The notes under the pieces were generated by a model that was given only the letters and a program-made list of their open reading frames with translations, was not told where the DNA came from and did no database searches. Below are positions 17,552-27,439 of a stretch of 51,938 bases of DNA, one piece after another; the first letter of the stretch is position 1; every line of letters begins with the position of its first letter. The stretch comes from Nostoc linckia FACHB-104 (GTDB taxonomy: Bacteria > Cyanobacteriota > Cyanobacteriia > Cyanobacteriales > Nostocaceae): positions 1 through 51,938 of the forward strand of contig NZ_JACJQJ010000059.1 in assembly GCF_014696615.1 (NCBI RefSeq). Direction: 5' to 3'. The translations under genes were made by a program, and so were the position numbers.

Positions 17552-17573
17552 CCCGCCTTGAGGCGGGTTTTTT
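17552..17573 (+). terminator. Rho-independent terminator of the porin gene
   Basis: CCCGCC (17552-17557), TTGA loop, GGCGGG (17562-17567), then six T: a textbook terminator. Confidence 0.9.
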
Positions 17574-17589
17574 GTTTGTAGCAAAATGA

Positions 17590-17850
17590 CTATAGAGGAT
17601 TAATATCTCGTTGATTAGACATATCTGTTGGCGGGCGATCGCTACTCCAAGCCCACCATGCATAACCACAATGACAATTATAAAATTCCTGCCATTTGCG
17701 GCGATGGTCTTCTGTCATCACAGGCGATCGCCGATTTAGCCAAACTTGTAATGCTTCTCGGCTACTAGAGTTACAGTTTGGACAGCAAAATTGATGAGCG
17801 TGAATTGCCTTATTCGTCCATTCAGGAGGGGTGGGGGCGAAAGCTTCCAT
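17590..17850 (-). CDS. Small zinc-ribbon protein, unknown
   Basis: The product of about 86 residues has CPNC near residue 24 and CHC near residue 59 (FYNCHCGYAWWAWSS), a probable four-cysteine zinc site, with Trp-rich ends. The ATG at 17850 is preferred over the TTG three codons upstream, though neither has a clear ribosome binding site. It resembles uncharacterised small proteins of filamentous cyanobacteria; the cysteine spacing suggests a structural zinc, and function is unknown. Its 3' end lies 16 bases from the porin terminator. Confidence 0.7.
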   Translation of the reverse strand: MEAFAPTPPEWTNKAIHAHQFCCPNCNSSSREALQVWLNRRSPVMTEDHRRKWQEFYNCHCGYAWWAWSSDRPPTDMSNQRDINPL

Positions 17851-18103
17851 GTAGTTCAAATCTGATTTTTAATGGTTATTCAAAACTGTGAGGTTTTGAA
17901 CTTCTATACCAACGGGTACCATATAATCCCGCTACACTACACACTTACTGGATTGATGACTCTGATAACTGTGTTTGTTCCTTTAACAAATAACAATGTG
18001 CAGAGGGTTTCATGTGATTAGCCATTACACATCAAAGGTTAGCATGAAAAGTTAATTGTTGCATAATTGAATACTATATTTATTCTGGCTAATTATTAAA
18101 TTT

Positions 18104-18706
18104 ATGGAGCCAACTGCAGAAATTCGCCGCTTGTTAGATGTAATGCCTGCTTCTGCACGAATGCTGACAAAAATTGTCAGTAAACCGCAACAGGCAAAGG
18201 TAATTGATGCTTCCTTCCCACTTCCTTGGAATCAAGAGCGGCCAATATATATTAATTTTGATTTATGGTTTCGTTTGGGAAAATCACAACGGGATTTGTT
18301 GTTGTTGCAAACAGTTAGCTATTTGACGGGGATAAAGTGGTTTAAACCTAATATTTATCAAGGTGTGCTAGTCGCAGGGCTTTTAGGTGGGCTAGTAGAA
18401 TCAACACAGTCAGATGTTGTAGGCGTAGCGATCGCAGTGGGATTAAGTGCGATCGCTGGTTTTCGTATTTGGCGCACGAACCAATCTCCAGAGTTAGAGT
18501 TAAATGCTGATGCAGCTGCAATTCGCATTGCTGGGCGGCGAGGTTACTCAGAAGCAGAAGCTGCAGCGCATTTGTTATCTGCAATTGAGACAGTAGCCAA
18601 AATTGAGGGGCGTTCTGGCTTAAGTTTTAACGAATTGATTCGTTGCCAAAACTTAAGGGCGATCGCAGGTTTATCATCTGTGGGATTACCAAAAAGTTAT
18701 ATATAG
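18104..18706 (+). CDS. DUF3318 protein
   Basis: Cyanobacteria-specific family of unknown function. The 200 residues start MEPTAEIRRLLDVMPASARM and contain two hydrophobic segments (about 83-99 and 103-122, LVAGLLGGLVES and AVGLSAIAGFRIW), then a helical part rich in Ala/Glu (NADAAAIRIAGRRGYSEAEA). A membrane-associated protein is likely. It is a single gene on its strand, convergent with the glycosyltransferase gene. Confidence 0.85.
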   Translation: MEPTAEIRRLLDVMPASARMLTKIVSKPQQAKVIDASFPLPWNQERPIYINFDLWFRLGKSQRDLLLLQTVSYLTGIKWFKPNIYQGVLVAGLLGGLVESTQSDVVGVAIAVGLSAIAGFRIWRTNQSPELELNADAAAIRIAGRRGYSEAEAAAHLLSAIETVAKIEGRSGLSFNELIRCQNLRAIAGLSSVGLPKSYI

Positions 18707-18770
18707 TAAGCTGTTACGGATTTACCTTACACATTGTTGCTTTAAACTGATCCCGAGTTTAATATTACCC

Positions 18771-18791
18771 ATGCCCAATGCCCAATGCCCT
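18771..18791. repeat. Short STRR run (ATGCCCA x3)
   Basis: ATGCCCA, ATGCCCA, ATGCCCT in phase, reaching the stop codon of the minus-strand glycosyltransferase at 18790. Confidence 0.5.
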
Positions 18792-20043
18792 ATTTAACAT
18801 CAGTGACTCGCCAGCTAAGTTTCAAGTTAACCCAGAAATTCCAAATGGTAGCGACTGCGATCGCAATTAAGTTAGCAATGTAGCGGTTAGGCAGGATGAA
18901 GTTAAATACTAGATTCAAAATCAGTACATTTAACACTAGTCCAGCCAAGCAAATTACATTAAATTTCAAAAAGCGCTTCAAACGTTGTCGCCATTCTTGC
19001 TGCTTCATAGAAACATCAGCGAATGTCCAGGCATCATTCCACAAAAAATTGTTGAAAATTGCAATTTCTCCTGCAATGATTTTGCTGCGAGTCAGGGGTA
19101 AGGCTAAGGTTGTAGGATCACTCAGCAAATAAAGCATTGCCATATCTACAAAAACGCCACTTAACCCTACCAACCCAAAGCGCAGAAATCGACCAATTGG
19201 GAAACCCATGTTTTGACTAAATTGGCTAACTCTTCCTAAACGCCCTGTGGAAAGGCGCAATTTGAGTAGGTGGTGTAAGTAATCGACATATTGCTTCCAT
19301 GTCACTTTGCTTTCACCTTCTTTGCGTTCGCAGAACACATAGCCTACTTCAGCAATTTCACGAACACTTCCCCGCCCAATTACCTCTAACAGAATTTTAT
19401 ATCCTACAGGGTTGAGGGTTACTCCGGCGATCGCATTTCGACGCACCATAAAATAACCACTCATGGGATCGGACACTCTTCCCAATACACTTGGTAAGAT
19501 AATTAATCCTAAAACTTGAGCGCCACGAGATAAGAAACGCCTCACAATACTCCAACTACTGACACCGCCTCCGTCTACATGACGGCTAGCTAGGGCCAAA
19601 TCTGCACCTTGCTCAATCTCAGTTACTAATTGCGTTAATACCTCGGGTGGATGCTGTAAATCTCCGTCGATTACCCCGAGTATATGCCCTCTTGCCGCCT
19701 GCCAACCGCGAATTACTGCTGAGGACAAACCCCGTTCCTGTTGTCGTCGCATTACCCGCAACTGTGGGTAATCTTCCATCAGGGATTGCGCTACTTCCCA
19801 AGTACGATCTGGACTATCATCGTCTACCACTATTAGTTCATAGCGTCCAGGAATGCACTCATCCAGTACTTGGCTCAAGATTTTGACAACATTCTTGATA
19901 TTGTCGCGCTCTTTGTAAGTAGGAATTACTAAAGAAAGAAGAATGGCTTCGCCACGTTTATCTGCAATCTGAGGAGGCAATTCAGGGATTTGTAATTTGC
20001 CAGTTGGCATTGGCAATAATAAATCAGGTTCACTGTGAAGCAT
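18790..20043 (-). CDS. GT2 polyprenol-phosphate sugar synthase fused to a GtrA membrane domain
   Basis: The N-terminal half (about residues 35-260) is a GT2 enzyme of the dolichol-phosphate mannose synthase type: LSLVIPTYKERDNI, nucleotide-binding IVVDDDSPDRT, metal-binding VIDGDLQHPPE, DPMSGYFMVRR, and KEGESKVTWKQYVDYL. The C-terminal part (about 285-410) is a GtrA-like four-helix membrane domain (FLRFGLVGLSGVFVD, WNFWVNLKLSW). Expected product: a polyprenyl-phosphate hexose, probably mannose, on the cytoplasmic face. The fusion is common in cyanobacteria. It is divergent from two integral-membrane glycosyltransferases that would use such a lipid donor. Confidence 0.9.
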   Translation of the reverse strand: MLHSEPDLLLPMPTGKLQIPELPPQIADKRGEAILLSLVIPTYKERDNIKNVVKILSQVLDECIPGRYELIVVDDDSPDRTWEVAQSLMEDYPQLRVMRRQQERGLSSAVIRGWQAARGHILGVIDGDLQHPPEVLTQLVTEIEQGADLALASRHVDGGGVSSWSIVRRFLSRGAQVLGLIILPSVLGRVSDPMSGYFMVRRNAIAGVTLNPVGYKILLEVIGRGSVREIAEVGYVFCERKEGESKVTWKQYVDYLHHLLKLRLSTGRLGRVSQFSQNMGFPIGRFLRFGLVGLSGVFVDMAMLYLLSDPTTLALPLTRSKIIAGEIAIFNNFLWNDAWTFADVSMKQQEWRQRLKRFLKFNVICLAGLVLNVLILNLVFNFILPNRYIANLIAIAVATIWNFWVNLKLSWRVTDVK

Positions 20044-20626
20044 TAAGCAACATCCAATAGAAAACGAGTATATTAACGGACGCTTATTTTAGTTATTAAC
20101 TAAATTTGTTTCCTAATCTACACTAATATTAATCCTCCTGATAATTTTACGATACTTTTTATACAAACTTCACCAAGTCTATAAATATATTTTCGTATAA
20201 AGTTGATTTTGAAGTTTAGTTCTATTTAAGTTTACTCAATTTTAGTCATAAATTAAAGGCAGCTTTAAGTACTTACTTAATTTGTCAGATAGGATTGGAA
20301 AAATTACGTAATAAGGATATGTTGCTATAAGGTTTTGCTAGGCTAAATTCAGTTTATAAAGCTGTGTGCTAATTTTATAAATTTGATAATTTAGAATATC
20401 GATGAATAATATGTTGTAAATTATCTAACCAAATAATTAGATATCCTTTTTTCATATCACTGCTCCTAAAAATATACTCTTCTCATCCTATCTCTGCAAC
20501 TAAACTAAATTCTTGTAACTTTTGCATAGGGTACACGTTGCTGTGATGGTTACAACAATTGAGAAAATATTTAATTATTTCATAAATTTTTAGCTAGACA
20601 GCATTTTTTAATAAAGAATTTAAACC
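20044..20626. other. AT-rich divergent intergenic region of the glycosyltransferase genes
   Basis: About 580 bases without a coding-like frame. It must hold the promoters of both directions. I see no strong repeat or dyad and assign no site. Confidence 0.5.
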
Positions 20627-22228
20627 ATGCCATATATCAAGCATTTCTTAGAAAAATATTTGCCTTTCCAAGGGCTAAGATTTGTAATAATAATTTTATT
20701 AGCTTTAGGAATATTTTTTCGGTTTGTCAATCTTGAGAGTAAAGTTTACTGGCATGATGAGGCATACACTTCATTAAGAGTTTCTGGTTACACTAAGTCG
20801 GAGTTCGTCCAGCAAGCTTTTATTGGACGTGTCATTCCTGCTCAGTTTCTGCAAAAATATCAGCAAACCAATCCTGACAAAAGTGTAGTCAATACAATTA
20901 ACTCTTTAGCAGTTGATGACTCTCAGCATCCTCCTCTCTATTACGTCATGGTTAGATTATGGATGCAAGTTTTTGGTAATTCAGTAGCAGCTACAAGAAG
21001 CTTATCAGTAATCATCAGCTTGCTAGCATTTCCTTGCCTTTTTTGGCTATGTCTAGAATTGTTTGGATCACCAATAACTGCATGGATCAGTGTAGCCTTA
21101 CTGACAGTTTCACCTTTTCATGTAGCTTATGCCCAAGAAGCTAGACAGTTTAGTTTGTGGACATTAATTATTTTATTAGGGGGTGCTGTACTACTGAGAG
21201 CAATCAGGCTAAATACTAAGCGGCTGTGGATAATGTATGCTCTCACAGTAGGACTCGGATTATATACTTTTTTGTTTTCTGGATTAGTAGTACTTGCCCA
21301 TAGCGTTTATATACTAACTCTTGAAGGATTCAAATTAACAAAAAAAGTTAAATCTTATTTCATTGCTACAATTGCTGGATTTTTAACTTTTATTCCGTGG
21401 ATTTTTGTTATTGTTCATAACTTATCTCAAGTAAATGAGACAACCGCTACTGCTCAAGCTAGGCAATCATTGTCAAGCTTAATGCAAAGCTGGATTCAAA
21501 ATATTAGCTGTTTATTTGGTGATTTCTGGCGTTATGAGCAATATATGCCAGATTTGAATTTTCCAGCCTTGCGTTGGGGTCGATTTTTAGTGCCATTCTT
21601 ACTAATTTTGATCATATATTCCTTCATATTTATTGCTCGAAAATCTCAGTCAAGAGTATGGCTATTCATTTTTATTTTAAGTGCTGTACCTGCTTTTGCT
21701 GTGATATTTCCTGATTTAGTTATAGGAGGTAAGCTTAGTGCCAGAGCTAGATATGTTATTCCCTGTTATGTTGGCATTCAGCTAGCAGTTACCTATTTAT
21801 TGACGCATCAAACTATATTTTCTCAAATAAAATTTCAAAAATTTTGGCAATTAGTCACAGTCATATTAATATCTACTGGCGTTATTTCCTGCACCATCAG
21901 TTCGCAAGCTGAGACATGGTGGAATAAAGGTAGCTATGAAAATGTTCAAATAGCACGTGTAGTAAATCAATCAGTCAAGCCGCTTTTAATTAGCAGTACA
22001 AATTCTCTAAATATTGGCAATGTAATGTCTATTAGCCACCTGCTAAATCCCACAGTAAATTTACAGTTATTACTGGGAAATAATCCACCTCAAATCCCTA
22101 GTGAATTTAGTGATGTATTTGTATTCAATGTATCGCAAGAAGTGAAGAATGCAATGGAGAAAGATTATAAATTTGTCAAAATTGAGAAAACTGATAAACT
22201 CTGGCGATTAGAAAAGAATGTAATTTAA
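20627..22228 (+). CDS. Integral-membrane GT-C glycosyltransferase (PMT/ArnT-like)
   Basis: The 533-residue multi-pass protein has about ten hydrophobic segments and the GT-C signature acid in the first external loop (residues 38-48, VYWHDEAYTS). The loop with DDSQHPPLYYVMVRLW matches the dolichyl-phosphate-mannose protein mannosyltransferase-like superfamily (PMT_2), as does SPFHVAYAQEARQFSLW. Expected to take sugar from a polyprenyl-phosphate carrier on the outer face of the membrane. Acceptor unknown. It is followed after 30 bases by a second GT-C gene, so an operon is likely. Confidence 0.85.
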   Translation: MPYIKHFLEKYLPFQGLRFVIIILLALGIFFRFVNLESKVYWHDEAYTSLRVSGYTKSEFVQQAFIGRVIPAQFLQKYQQTNPDKSVVNTINSLAVDDSQHPPLYYVMVRLWMQVFGNSVAATRSLSVIISLLAFPCLFWLCLELFGSPITAWISVALLTVSPFHVAYAQEARQFSLWTLIILLGGAVLLRAIRLNTKRLWIMYALTVGLGLYTFLFSGLVVLAHSVYILTLEGFKLTKKVKSYFIATIAGFLTFIPWIFVIVHNLSQVNETTATAQARQSLSSLMQSWIQNISCLFGDFWRYEQYMPDLNFPALRWGRFLVPFLLILIIYSFIFIARKSQSRVWLFIFILSAVPAFAVIFPDLVIGGKLSARARYVIPCYVGIQLAVTYLLTHQTIFSQIKFQKFWQLVTVILISTGVISCTISSQAETWWNKGSYENVQIARVVNQSVKPLLISSTNSLNIGNVMSISHLLNPTVNLQLLLGNNPPQIPSEFSDVFVFNVSQEVKNAMEKDYKFVKIEKTDKLWRLEKNVI

Positions 22229-22258
22229 TTAGAAAAAATTAACTAACTTAGTGAAATT

Positions 22259-23503
22259 ATGATGAAGCAGAAACAGAAGAATTGGATTTTAGGAATCATA
22301 CTCATACAACTGGTTGGGCTGATATGTTTAGCAATTTTGAATTACAAAAATTCTTTAGGAAGTCACGATATTAATATTTATTACCAATACTCCTTGAATA
22401 TATTAGAAGGTAAAGTGCCTTATCGAGATTTTAATGTAGAGTATCCTCCGTTAGCACTTTTAAGTTTTTTATTACCACGACTACTGACATTAGGATTGTC
22501 AAATAATTACCATGTATATGTCTGTTCTTTATTGCTGATAAATATAACAATTGTCAGTCTAAATTCACTGCTTATTCTGAAAATTACAAAAAGCTATTAT
22601 TCTCAAAATCAACAAATAATAGTACTAATATCTTATACGTTATGTTCTTTCTTGCTCGTGCCAATAATGCTCTGGCGTTATGATTTATTTTCTACATTAT
22701 TAACAGTTCTAGCTTTATTCGCTATCATATCTGCTCGTCCGAGATTAGCAGGTATTTGTCTGGGATTGGGTATCGCAGCAAAGTTGTATCCTTTAGTTAT
22801 GCTACCTATTTTTGCAGCATACTATTTAGCTCATAAAACCTACCGGGCAATATTAAATTTATTTTTTGGTGCTTTGGGAGCAATTACTTTTAGTTGTTTA
22901 CCATTCCTAGTTATTAGGAATAGTAATTTTTTGTCATTCCTCAGCTATCATAAAGAACGGGGTATACAAATAGAATCATTACCAGCAGGACTAATTACTC
23001 TAGCCCACAAATTTGGGGTCATAGAGGTTCAAACAGTTGGTAATTATGGCTCTCGTAATATTGTTTCTCCACTAGATGAGAGTATCTTACACGCCTTACC
23101 CTGGCTATTTATAATTATGTATAGCATCATATTACTAAATAGTTTCTATCGGTTTCGTCAAGAACGTTATCAAAATGAATTGGTAAAAGTAACTGCTTTG
23201 GCGGCTTATACAGTGTTGTCATTGTTAATATTTATTATTACCAATAAAGTTTTTTCTCCTCAATATTTGATTTGGATACTTCCTTTTACGGTAATTTTAA
23301 AACCACGGGAAATTTTGTTAACTATATATATTTGTCTCACTACCTATATTATGATTTCGGTTGGCAGTTTCCGTAATTTGGATTATGCAAAAATTATCTG
23401 GCTCAATGTCAGAAATGTTCTAGTTTTAGTATTATGTATAGGTATGTTTAAAGAATACTTACCTAGCTCATTTGATGCTGTATTTCAGCGCAGCAAATCT
23501 TAA
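22259..23503 (+). CDS. Integral-membrane GT-C glycosyltransferase (GT87/DUF2029-like)
   Basis: The 414-residue product has about ten membrane helices. The first loop holds SHDINIYYQYS and GKVPYRDFNVEYPPLAL, the acidic-plus-YPP pattern of GT87-type polyprenol-phosphate-mannose-dependent mannosyltransferases. Later, SARPRLAGICLGLGIAAKLYPLV and NKVFSPQYLIWILPF are typical of the family. With the upstream GT-C enzyme and the divergent GT2 synthase it forms a probable surface-glycan or glycolipid mannosylation set; the substrate is inferred. Confidence 0.83.
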   Translation: MMKQKQKNWILGIILIQLVGLICLAILNYKNSLGSHDINIYYQYSLNILEGKVPYRDFNVEYPPLALLSFLLPRLLTLGLSNNYHVYVCSLLLINITIVSLNSLLILKITKSYYSQNQQIIVLISYTLCSFLLVPIMLWRYDLFSTLLTVLALFAIISARPRLAGICLGLGIAAKLYPLVMLPIFAAYYLAHKTYRAILNLFFGALGAITFSCLPFLVIRNSNFLSFLSYHKERGIQIESLPAGLITLAHKFGVIEVQTVGNYGSRNIVSPLDESILHALPWLFIIMYSIILLNSFYRFRQERYQNELVKVTALAAYTVLSLLIFIITNKVFSPQYLIWILPFTVILKPREILLTIYICLTTYIMISVGSFRNLDYAKIIWLNVRNVLVLVLCIGMFKEYLPSSFDAVFQRSKS

Positions 23504-23596
23504 ATCATCTGTAATAGAGGCTGACACCATCAAAACCCAGACACGGAGTAGCTAATTTCTTGTCAAAATAAGAACTGTGGTTTTGTCTGATGAAAT

Positions 23597-24730
23597 GTGG
23601 TTATTCAAACTATCGATGATATTCTCAACCGTGCCCTTAGCGGGGATGATATATCTCCCGCAGAGGGAGTAGTATTGTTGAAACAAACAGATCCTGAGGC
23701 GATCGCAGCTATTCACAACACAGCCGATCAACTCCGCCGTCTACAAGCAGGTGATACAGTCACTTACGTAATTAACCGTAATATTAACTTTACTAACATC
23801 TGCGAGCAGCACTGTAGTTTTTGTGCATTCCGGCGGGATGATGGCGATGATGGTGCTTACTGGTTAGATTGGGCACAAATTTTGGAGAAAGCTACAGATG
23901 GCGTGCAGCGAGGTGCAACGGAAATCTGTATGCAGGGGGGGTTAAATCTACAAGCCAAAATCAACGGTCAATCTCTGCCTTATTATCTCAAGTTGGTAGA
24001 AACTATTAAGCAGGAATTTCCCCATCTACACTTGCACGCTTTCTCGCCGCAAGAAGTGCAATTTATCGCCAGAGTTGATGAGTTAAATTATGCTGATGTG
24101 ATTGCCGCTTTGCGGGATGCTGGTGTAGGCTCAATGCCAGGAACTGCAGCTGAAGTGCTAGATGATGAAGTACGGCGAGTACTATGTCCAGAGAAGATTG
24201 ATACAGCTACTTGGCTAGAAATTGTCAGTACAGCCCATCAATTAGGCTTGCACACTACTAGCACTATGCTTTCAGGACACATCGAAAGCGTAGAACAGCA
24301 AATAGGACATTTAGCAAAATTGCGATCGCTCCAACAAACTGCGATTAAAAATGGCTATCCTGCCAAAATCACAGAGTTTATTTTATTACCTTTTGTTGGG
24401 CAAGAAGCACCCAAACCTCTACGCCGCCGTGTAGGACGAGATCAACCGATTTTGGAAGATGCGTTGCTATTGGGTGCGGTGGCACGGATTTTCCTAGGAA
24501 ATTGGATTCCTAACCATCAACCGAGTTGGGTAAAGCTGGGGTTATCTGGCGCAATGTCAGCCTTAGTTTCCGGTTGCAACGATATTGGCGGCACATTGAT
24601 GGAAGAACATATTACCACTATGGCAGGTGCTGTAGGCGGTACCTGTATGGAAGTAGAAACATTACAAACAGCGATCGCTTCTTTAGGACGACCTTACCAA
24701 CAAAGAGATACTTTGTATCAACCAGTATGA
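23597..24730 (+). CDS. cofH: CofH, radical-SAM subunit of Fo (deazaflavin) synthase
   Basis: Joins tyrosine-derived 4-hydroxybenzyl to 5-amino-6-ribitylaminouracil en route to Fo, the deazaflavin antenna of photolyases and precursor of F420. The 377 residues contain the radical-SAM cysteine triad CEQHCSFC near residue 68, [22 protein letters not shown] and the [16 protein letters not shown] block typical of CofH rather than CofG. Start GTG at 23597. The second subunit, CofG, is not in this window. Confidence 0.93.
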   Translation: MVIQTIDDILNRALSGDDISPAEGVVLLKQTDPEAIAAIHNTADQLRRLQAGDTVTYVINRNINFTNICEQHCSFCAFRRDDGDDGAYWLDWAQILEKATDGVQRGATEICMQGGLNLQAKINGQSLPYYLKLVETIKQEFPHLHLHAFSPQEVQFIARVDELNYADVIAALRDAGVGSMPGTAAEVLDDEVRRVLCPEKIDTATWLEIVSTAHQLGLHTTSTMLSGHIESVEQQIGHLAKLRSLQQTAIKNGYPAKITEFILLPFVGQEAPKPLRRRVGRDQPILEDALLLGAVARIFLGNWIPNHQPSWVKLGLSGAMSALVSGCNDIGGTLMEEHITTMAGAVGGTCMEVETLQTAIASLGRPYQQRDTLYQPV

Positions 24731-24959
24731 ATCAGGACTAAGGCAACTGCTTGACATATTCGAGTCATTTGGCATTTGAAACGGGAGGACTTTGACTCAA
24801 AAAATATGACACAGAACTGTATTGCTATAGGTAATGAAATCCAAGAAAAATTTTATTTTTGATGCTTCATCCTTTAGCCTTCATCCTTACTCATGATCCC
24901 CAAGATACCAATCCAAGATAGTATTGACGTTGATTTAAGAGTTGTTTTACTTAATGCTT

Positions 24960-25355
24960 ATGAAGCGCTATTGGTCGCGTCTGCTTGCCCTGCTTTTGGT
25001 TGTAAGCATCAGCTTAATGGGCTGTTCTAGTCCTGATAGTTTAACAGGAGATTATCGTCAAGACACCTTAGCGGTAGTCGGGATTTTGAGAAATGTCCTA
25101 GAGTTATCAGAAGACTCACCAAATAAAGCAGCAGTTCAAGCAGAAGCGCGTCAAAAAATAAACGATTTTTCAGCTCGCTACCAACGGGCTAACTCTGTTT
25201 CGGGTCTTAGCTCTTTTACTACGATGCGAACAGCTTTAAACTCCTTAGCTGGACACTATAGCTCATACCCCAATCGCCCCGTGCCACAAAAGCTCAAAGA
25301 CCGCCTAGAACAAGAGTTTAATCAGGTAGAAGCAGCGCTAAAACGTGGTGCTTAA
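24960..25355 (+). CDS. psb27: Photosystem II assembly lipoprotein Psb27
   Basis: Lumenal factor that binds immature photosystem II and assists manganese-cluster assembly and repair. From the ATG at 24960 the product has 131 residues: a lipoprotein signal with lipobox LMGC (Cys22), then the four-helix Psb27 domain (TGDYRQDTLAVVGILRNVLEL; AVQAEARQKINDFSARYQR; FTTMRTALNSLAGHYSSYPNRPVPQKLKDRL). An in-frame ATG at 24954 and a TTG at 24942 are less likely starts. It is monocistronic, with a terminator about 180 bases downstream. Confidence 0.94.
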   Translation: MKRYWSRLLALLLVVSISLMGCSSPDSLTGDYRQDTLAVVGILRNVLELSEDSPNKAAVQAEARQKINDFSARYQRANSVSGLSSFTTMRTALNSLAGHYSSYPNRPVPQKLKDRLEQEFNQVEAALKRGA

Positions 25356-25535
25356 CTATTCTCACAAGCAAAGTCAATAGTTTCCCATCAATTGAGACTA
25401 TTGGCAGCTTTGTTAAGTTTAGTTGAATCAGGTAAATTGCCTTTGAATTTTGCAAAAATCTGCTAAAAGAAAATTCTCTATAGCAAATTTTGGCAAATAA
25501 ATTTGATTTACTTGAATAACAAAATGCGGCAACTG

Positions 25536-25587
25536 AAATAGGGGTTGAGGAGTCTTTCACAATTAGGCTTCAAAACCCCTATTTTTT
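25536..25587 (+). terminator. Rho-independent terminator downstream of psb27
   Basis: AAATAGGGGTT (25536-25546) pairs perfectly with AACCCCTATTT (25574-25584), followed by further T. It implies a psb27 3' untranslated region of about 180 bases. The remaining stretch to 25785 shows nothing else. Confidence 0.8.
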
Positions 25588-25785
25588 TATCATAGATTGC
25601 CATCTATGTGAACCTGAGTTAATTCTTGAGGTCAATGATTATTCCTCTTGTACAAGTTGCTTTGCTAAGAGTTAGAGAAAAAATTATTGGGGAAAGAATA
25701 ATTCTATTTTTTTGTCAGTGACTTTACCTTTATCCTTGTCCAACTTATATAAGAAGTCTACCGTTTTGCTTTGCTACCTTGAAGT

Positions 25786-27285
25786 ATGTCCAACCGTCCC
25801 GTGAAAGTCACCAAGTCAATCTTATTTTTTCGCCGCCTGTTAGCTGCTGTTTTTAGTAGTAGTTTATTAATTCCCAACTTTGACCTTCAACCAGCACAGG
25901 CGCAACTTGTAGAATACTGCCAATTATCACCTACCGCAGCACAATCAAAAGAAAACTTACGTCTTCTAGCACTTAGAGGCAATCCAGATGCCCAAAAGCG
26001 CTACCAGCAGATGTTAAAACAGCAGGCGAAGGAATTACAGGATTGCCGTAATCGTACCTGGCCGCAAATCCAAGCAGTTTGGTTGCGTTTGTATCCCTGT
26101 GACATGCAGCCGGGAATACTTGACAAAACTATGGATAGAATTGTCAACCTTGGCTATAACCAAGTTTATTTGGAAGTGTTTTATGATGGCCGGGTACTTT
26201 TACCAGCAGCGTCTAATCCTACAATTTGGCCTTCTGTGATCAACACTCCAGGTTCACAAAAAGTAGATCTCCTCACAACTGCTATCAACAAAGGTAGGCA
26301 AAGGGGTTTAAAAGTTTACGCCTGGATGTATACTGTCAACTTTGGCTATAGCTACGCCAATCGTCCAGACAGAGAAGGGGCGATCGCGCGTAATGGCAAA
26401 GGTCAAACTAGCTTATACGTTGTCGATAATGGCACTCAAGTATTTATTGACCCCTACAACTCACAGGCAAAACGCGACTATTACCAAATGGTGCAAGAGG
26501 TGGTGCGCCGTCGTCCAGATGGATTGCTATTTGACTATATACGCTATCCGCGGCAAGCAGGCAGTGATTCTATCGCCACTAAAGTGACAGATTTATGGTT
26601 ATTTACTACTGCTACCCAAGAAGCTTTATTTCGTCGTGCCCAAAATAATAAAGGCTTAGATTTAATTCGCCGCTTTTTGAGTAAAGGATATGTAACTGCA
26701 GCTGATATTGCAGAGGTCGATCAACTTTATCCGCAAGATGGAGAACCTTTATGGCAAGGTCGAACTATATCAGCAGCGCAAAAATCAATTCTCAATCCTA
26801 ACGACAAACAACCGCTTTTGCAGTGGGATTTGTGGCAGCTAGCTGTTGCCCATGCTATGCAAGGTATCCTGGATTTTGTCGCCTTGGCAAGCCATCCAGC
26901 ACAGCAACAAGGTATTCCCTCTGGAGTAGTGTTTTTCCCTGAAGGTAACCAAACTTTAGGTCAAGGTTATGATTCGCGCTTACAGCCTTGGGATCGCTTT
27001 CCCAGTTCCATGCAATGGCATCCTATGGCTTATGCCAACTGTGGTGATGTCAGTTGTATTGTCTCCCAAGTACAACGGGTTTTGAGTATGGCAAAACCGG
27101 GTACACAAGTAATTCCTGCCTTAGCAGGTAAATGGGGAGACTCGATTAGTAATCGTCCATCATTGGAAGCACAGATGCAAGGACTCCGCAAATTTGCCCC
27201 CCAACTCAAGGGAGTGAGCCATTTTGCCTATTCTTGGCAGTATCCTGAACATGATGGCGATCGCAAATTCTGTCGCAATAATTAA
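25786..27285 (+). CDS. Exported family-10-type glycosyl hydrolase-like protein (GHL10/DUF187)
   Basis: Signal peptide with cleavage near residue 40 (ending PAQAQ), a linker with a Gln/Lys helix, then a (beta/alpha)8 GHL10 domain from about residue 98. Seen blocks are QAVWLRLYPCDM, GYNQVYLEVFYDGRVLLP, GLKVYAWMYTVNFGYSYA and RPDGLLFDYIRYPR with the carboxylate strand, and near the C-terminus MQWHPMAYANCGD and GVSHFAYSWQYPEHDG. Predicted to act on cell-wall or extracellular polysaccharide in the periplasm; substrate unknown. 499 residues is normal. Monocistronic. Confidence 0.85.
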   Translation: MSNRPVKVTKSILFFRRLLAAVFSSSLLIPNFDLQPAQAQLVEYCQLSPTAAQSKENLRLLALRGNPDAQKRYQQMLKQQAKELQDCRNRTWPQIQAVWLRLYPCDMQPGILDKTMDRIVNLGYNQVYLEVFYDGRVLLPAASNPTIWPSVINTPGSQKVDLLTTAINKGRQRGLKVYAWMYTVNFGYSYANRPDREGAIARNGKGQTSLYVVDNGTQVFIDPYNSQAKRDYYQMVQEVVRRRPDGLLFDYIRYPRQAGSDSIATKVTDLWLFTTATQEALFRRAQNNKGLDLIRRFLSKGYVTAADIAEVDQLYPQDGEPLWQGRTISAAQKSILNPNDKQPLLQWDLWQLAVAHAMQGILDFVALASHPAQQQGIPSGVVFFPEGNQTLGQGYDSRLQPWDRFPSSMQWHPMAYANCGDVSCIVSQVQRVLSMAKPGTQVIPALAGKWGDSISNRPSLEAQMQGLRKFAPQLKGVSHFAYSWQYPEHDGDRKFCRNN

Positions 27286-27439
27286 TGGCTGTTTGTATTT
27301 TTGTGTCTTACCAAACTATGTCAAATTTTTAGAGAAAAGGGGAAAGGTGAAAGGGTAAAGGTTGCCCTTTTTTCTCTTACTTTTTCCCTTCTGAAAATAT
27401 TTTGTACATCATTCTTATTCTCTGCTAATTCTGATATTC

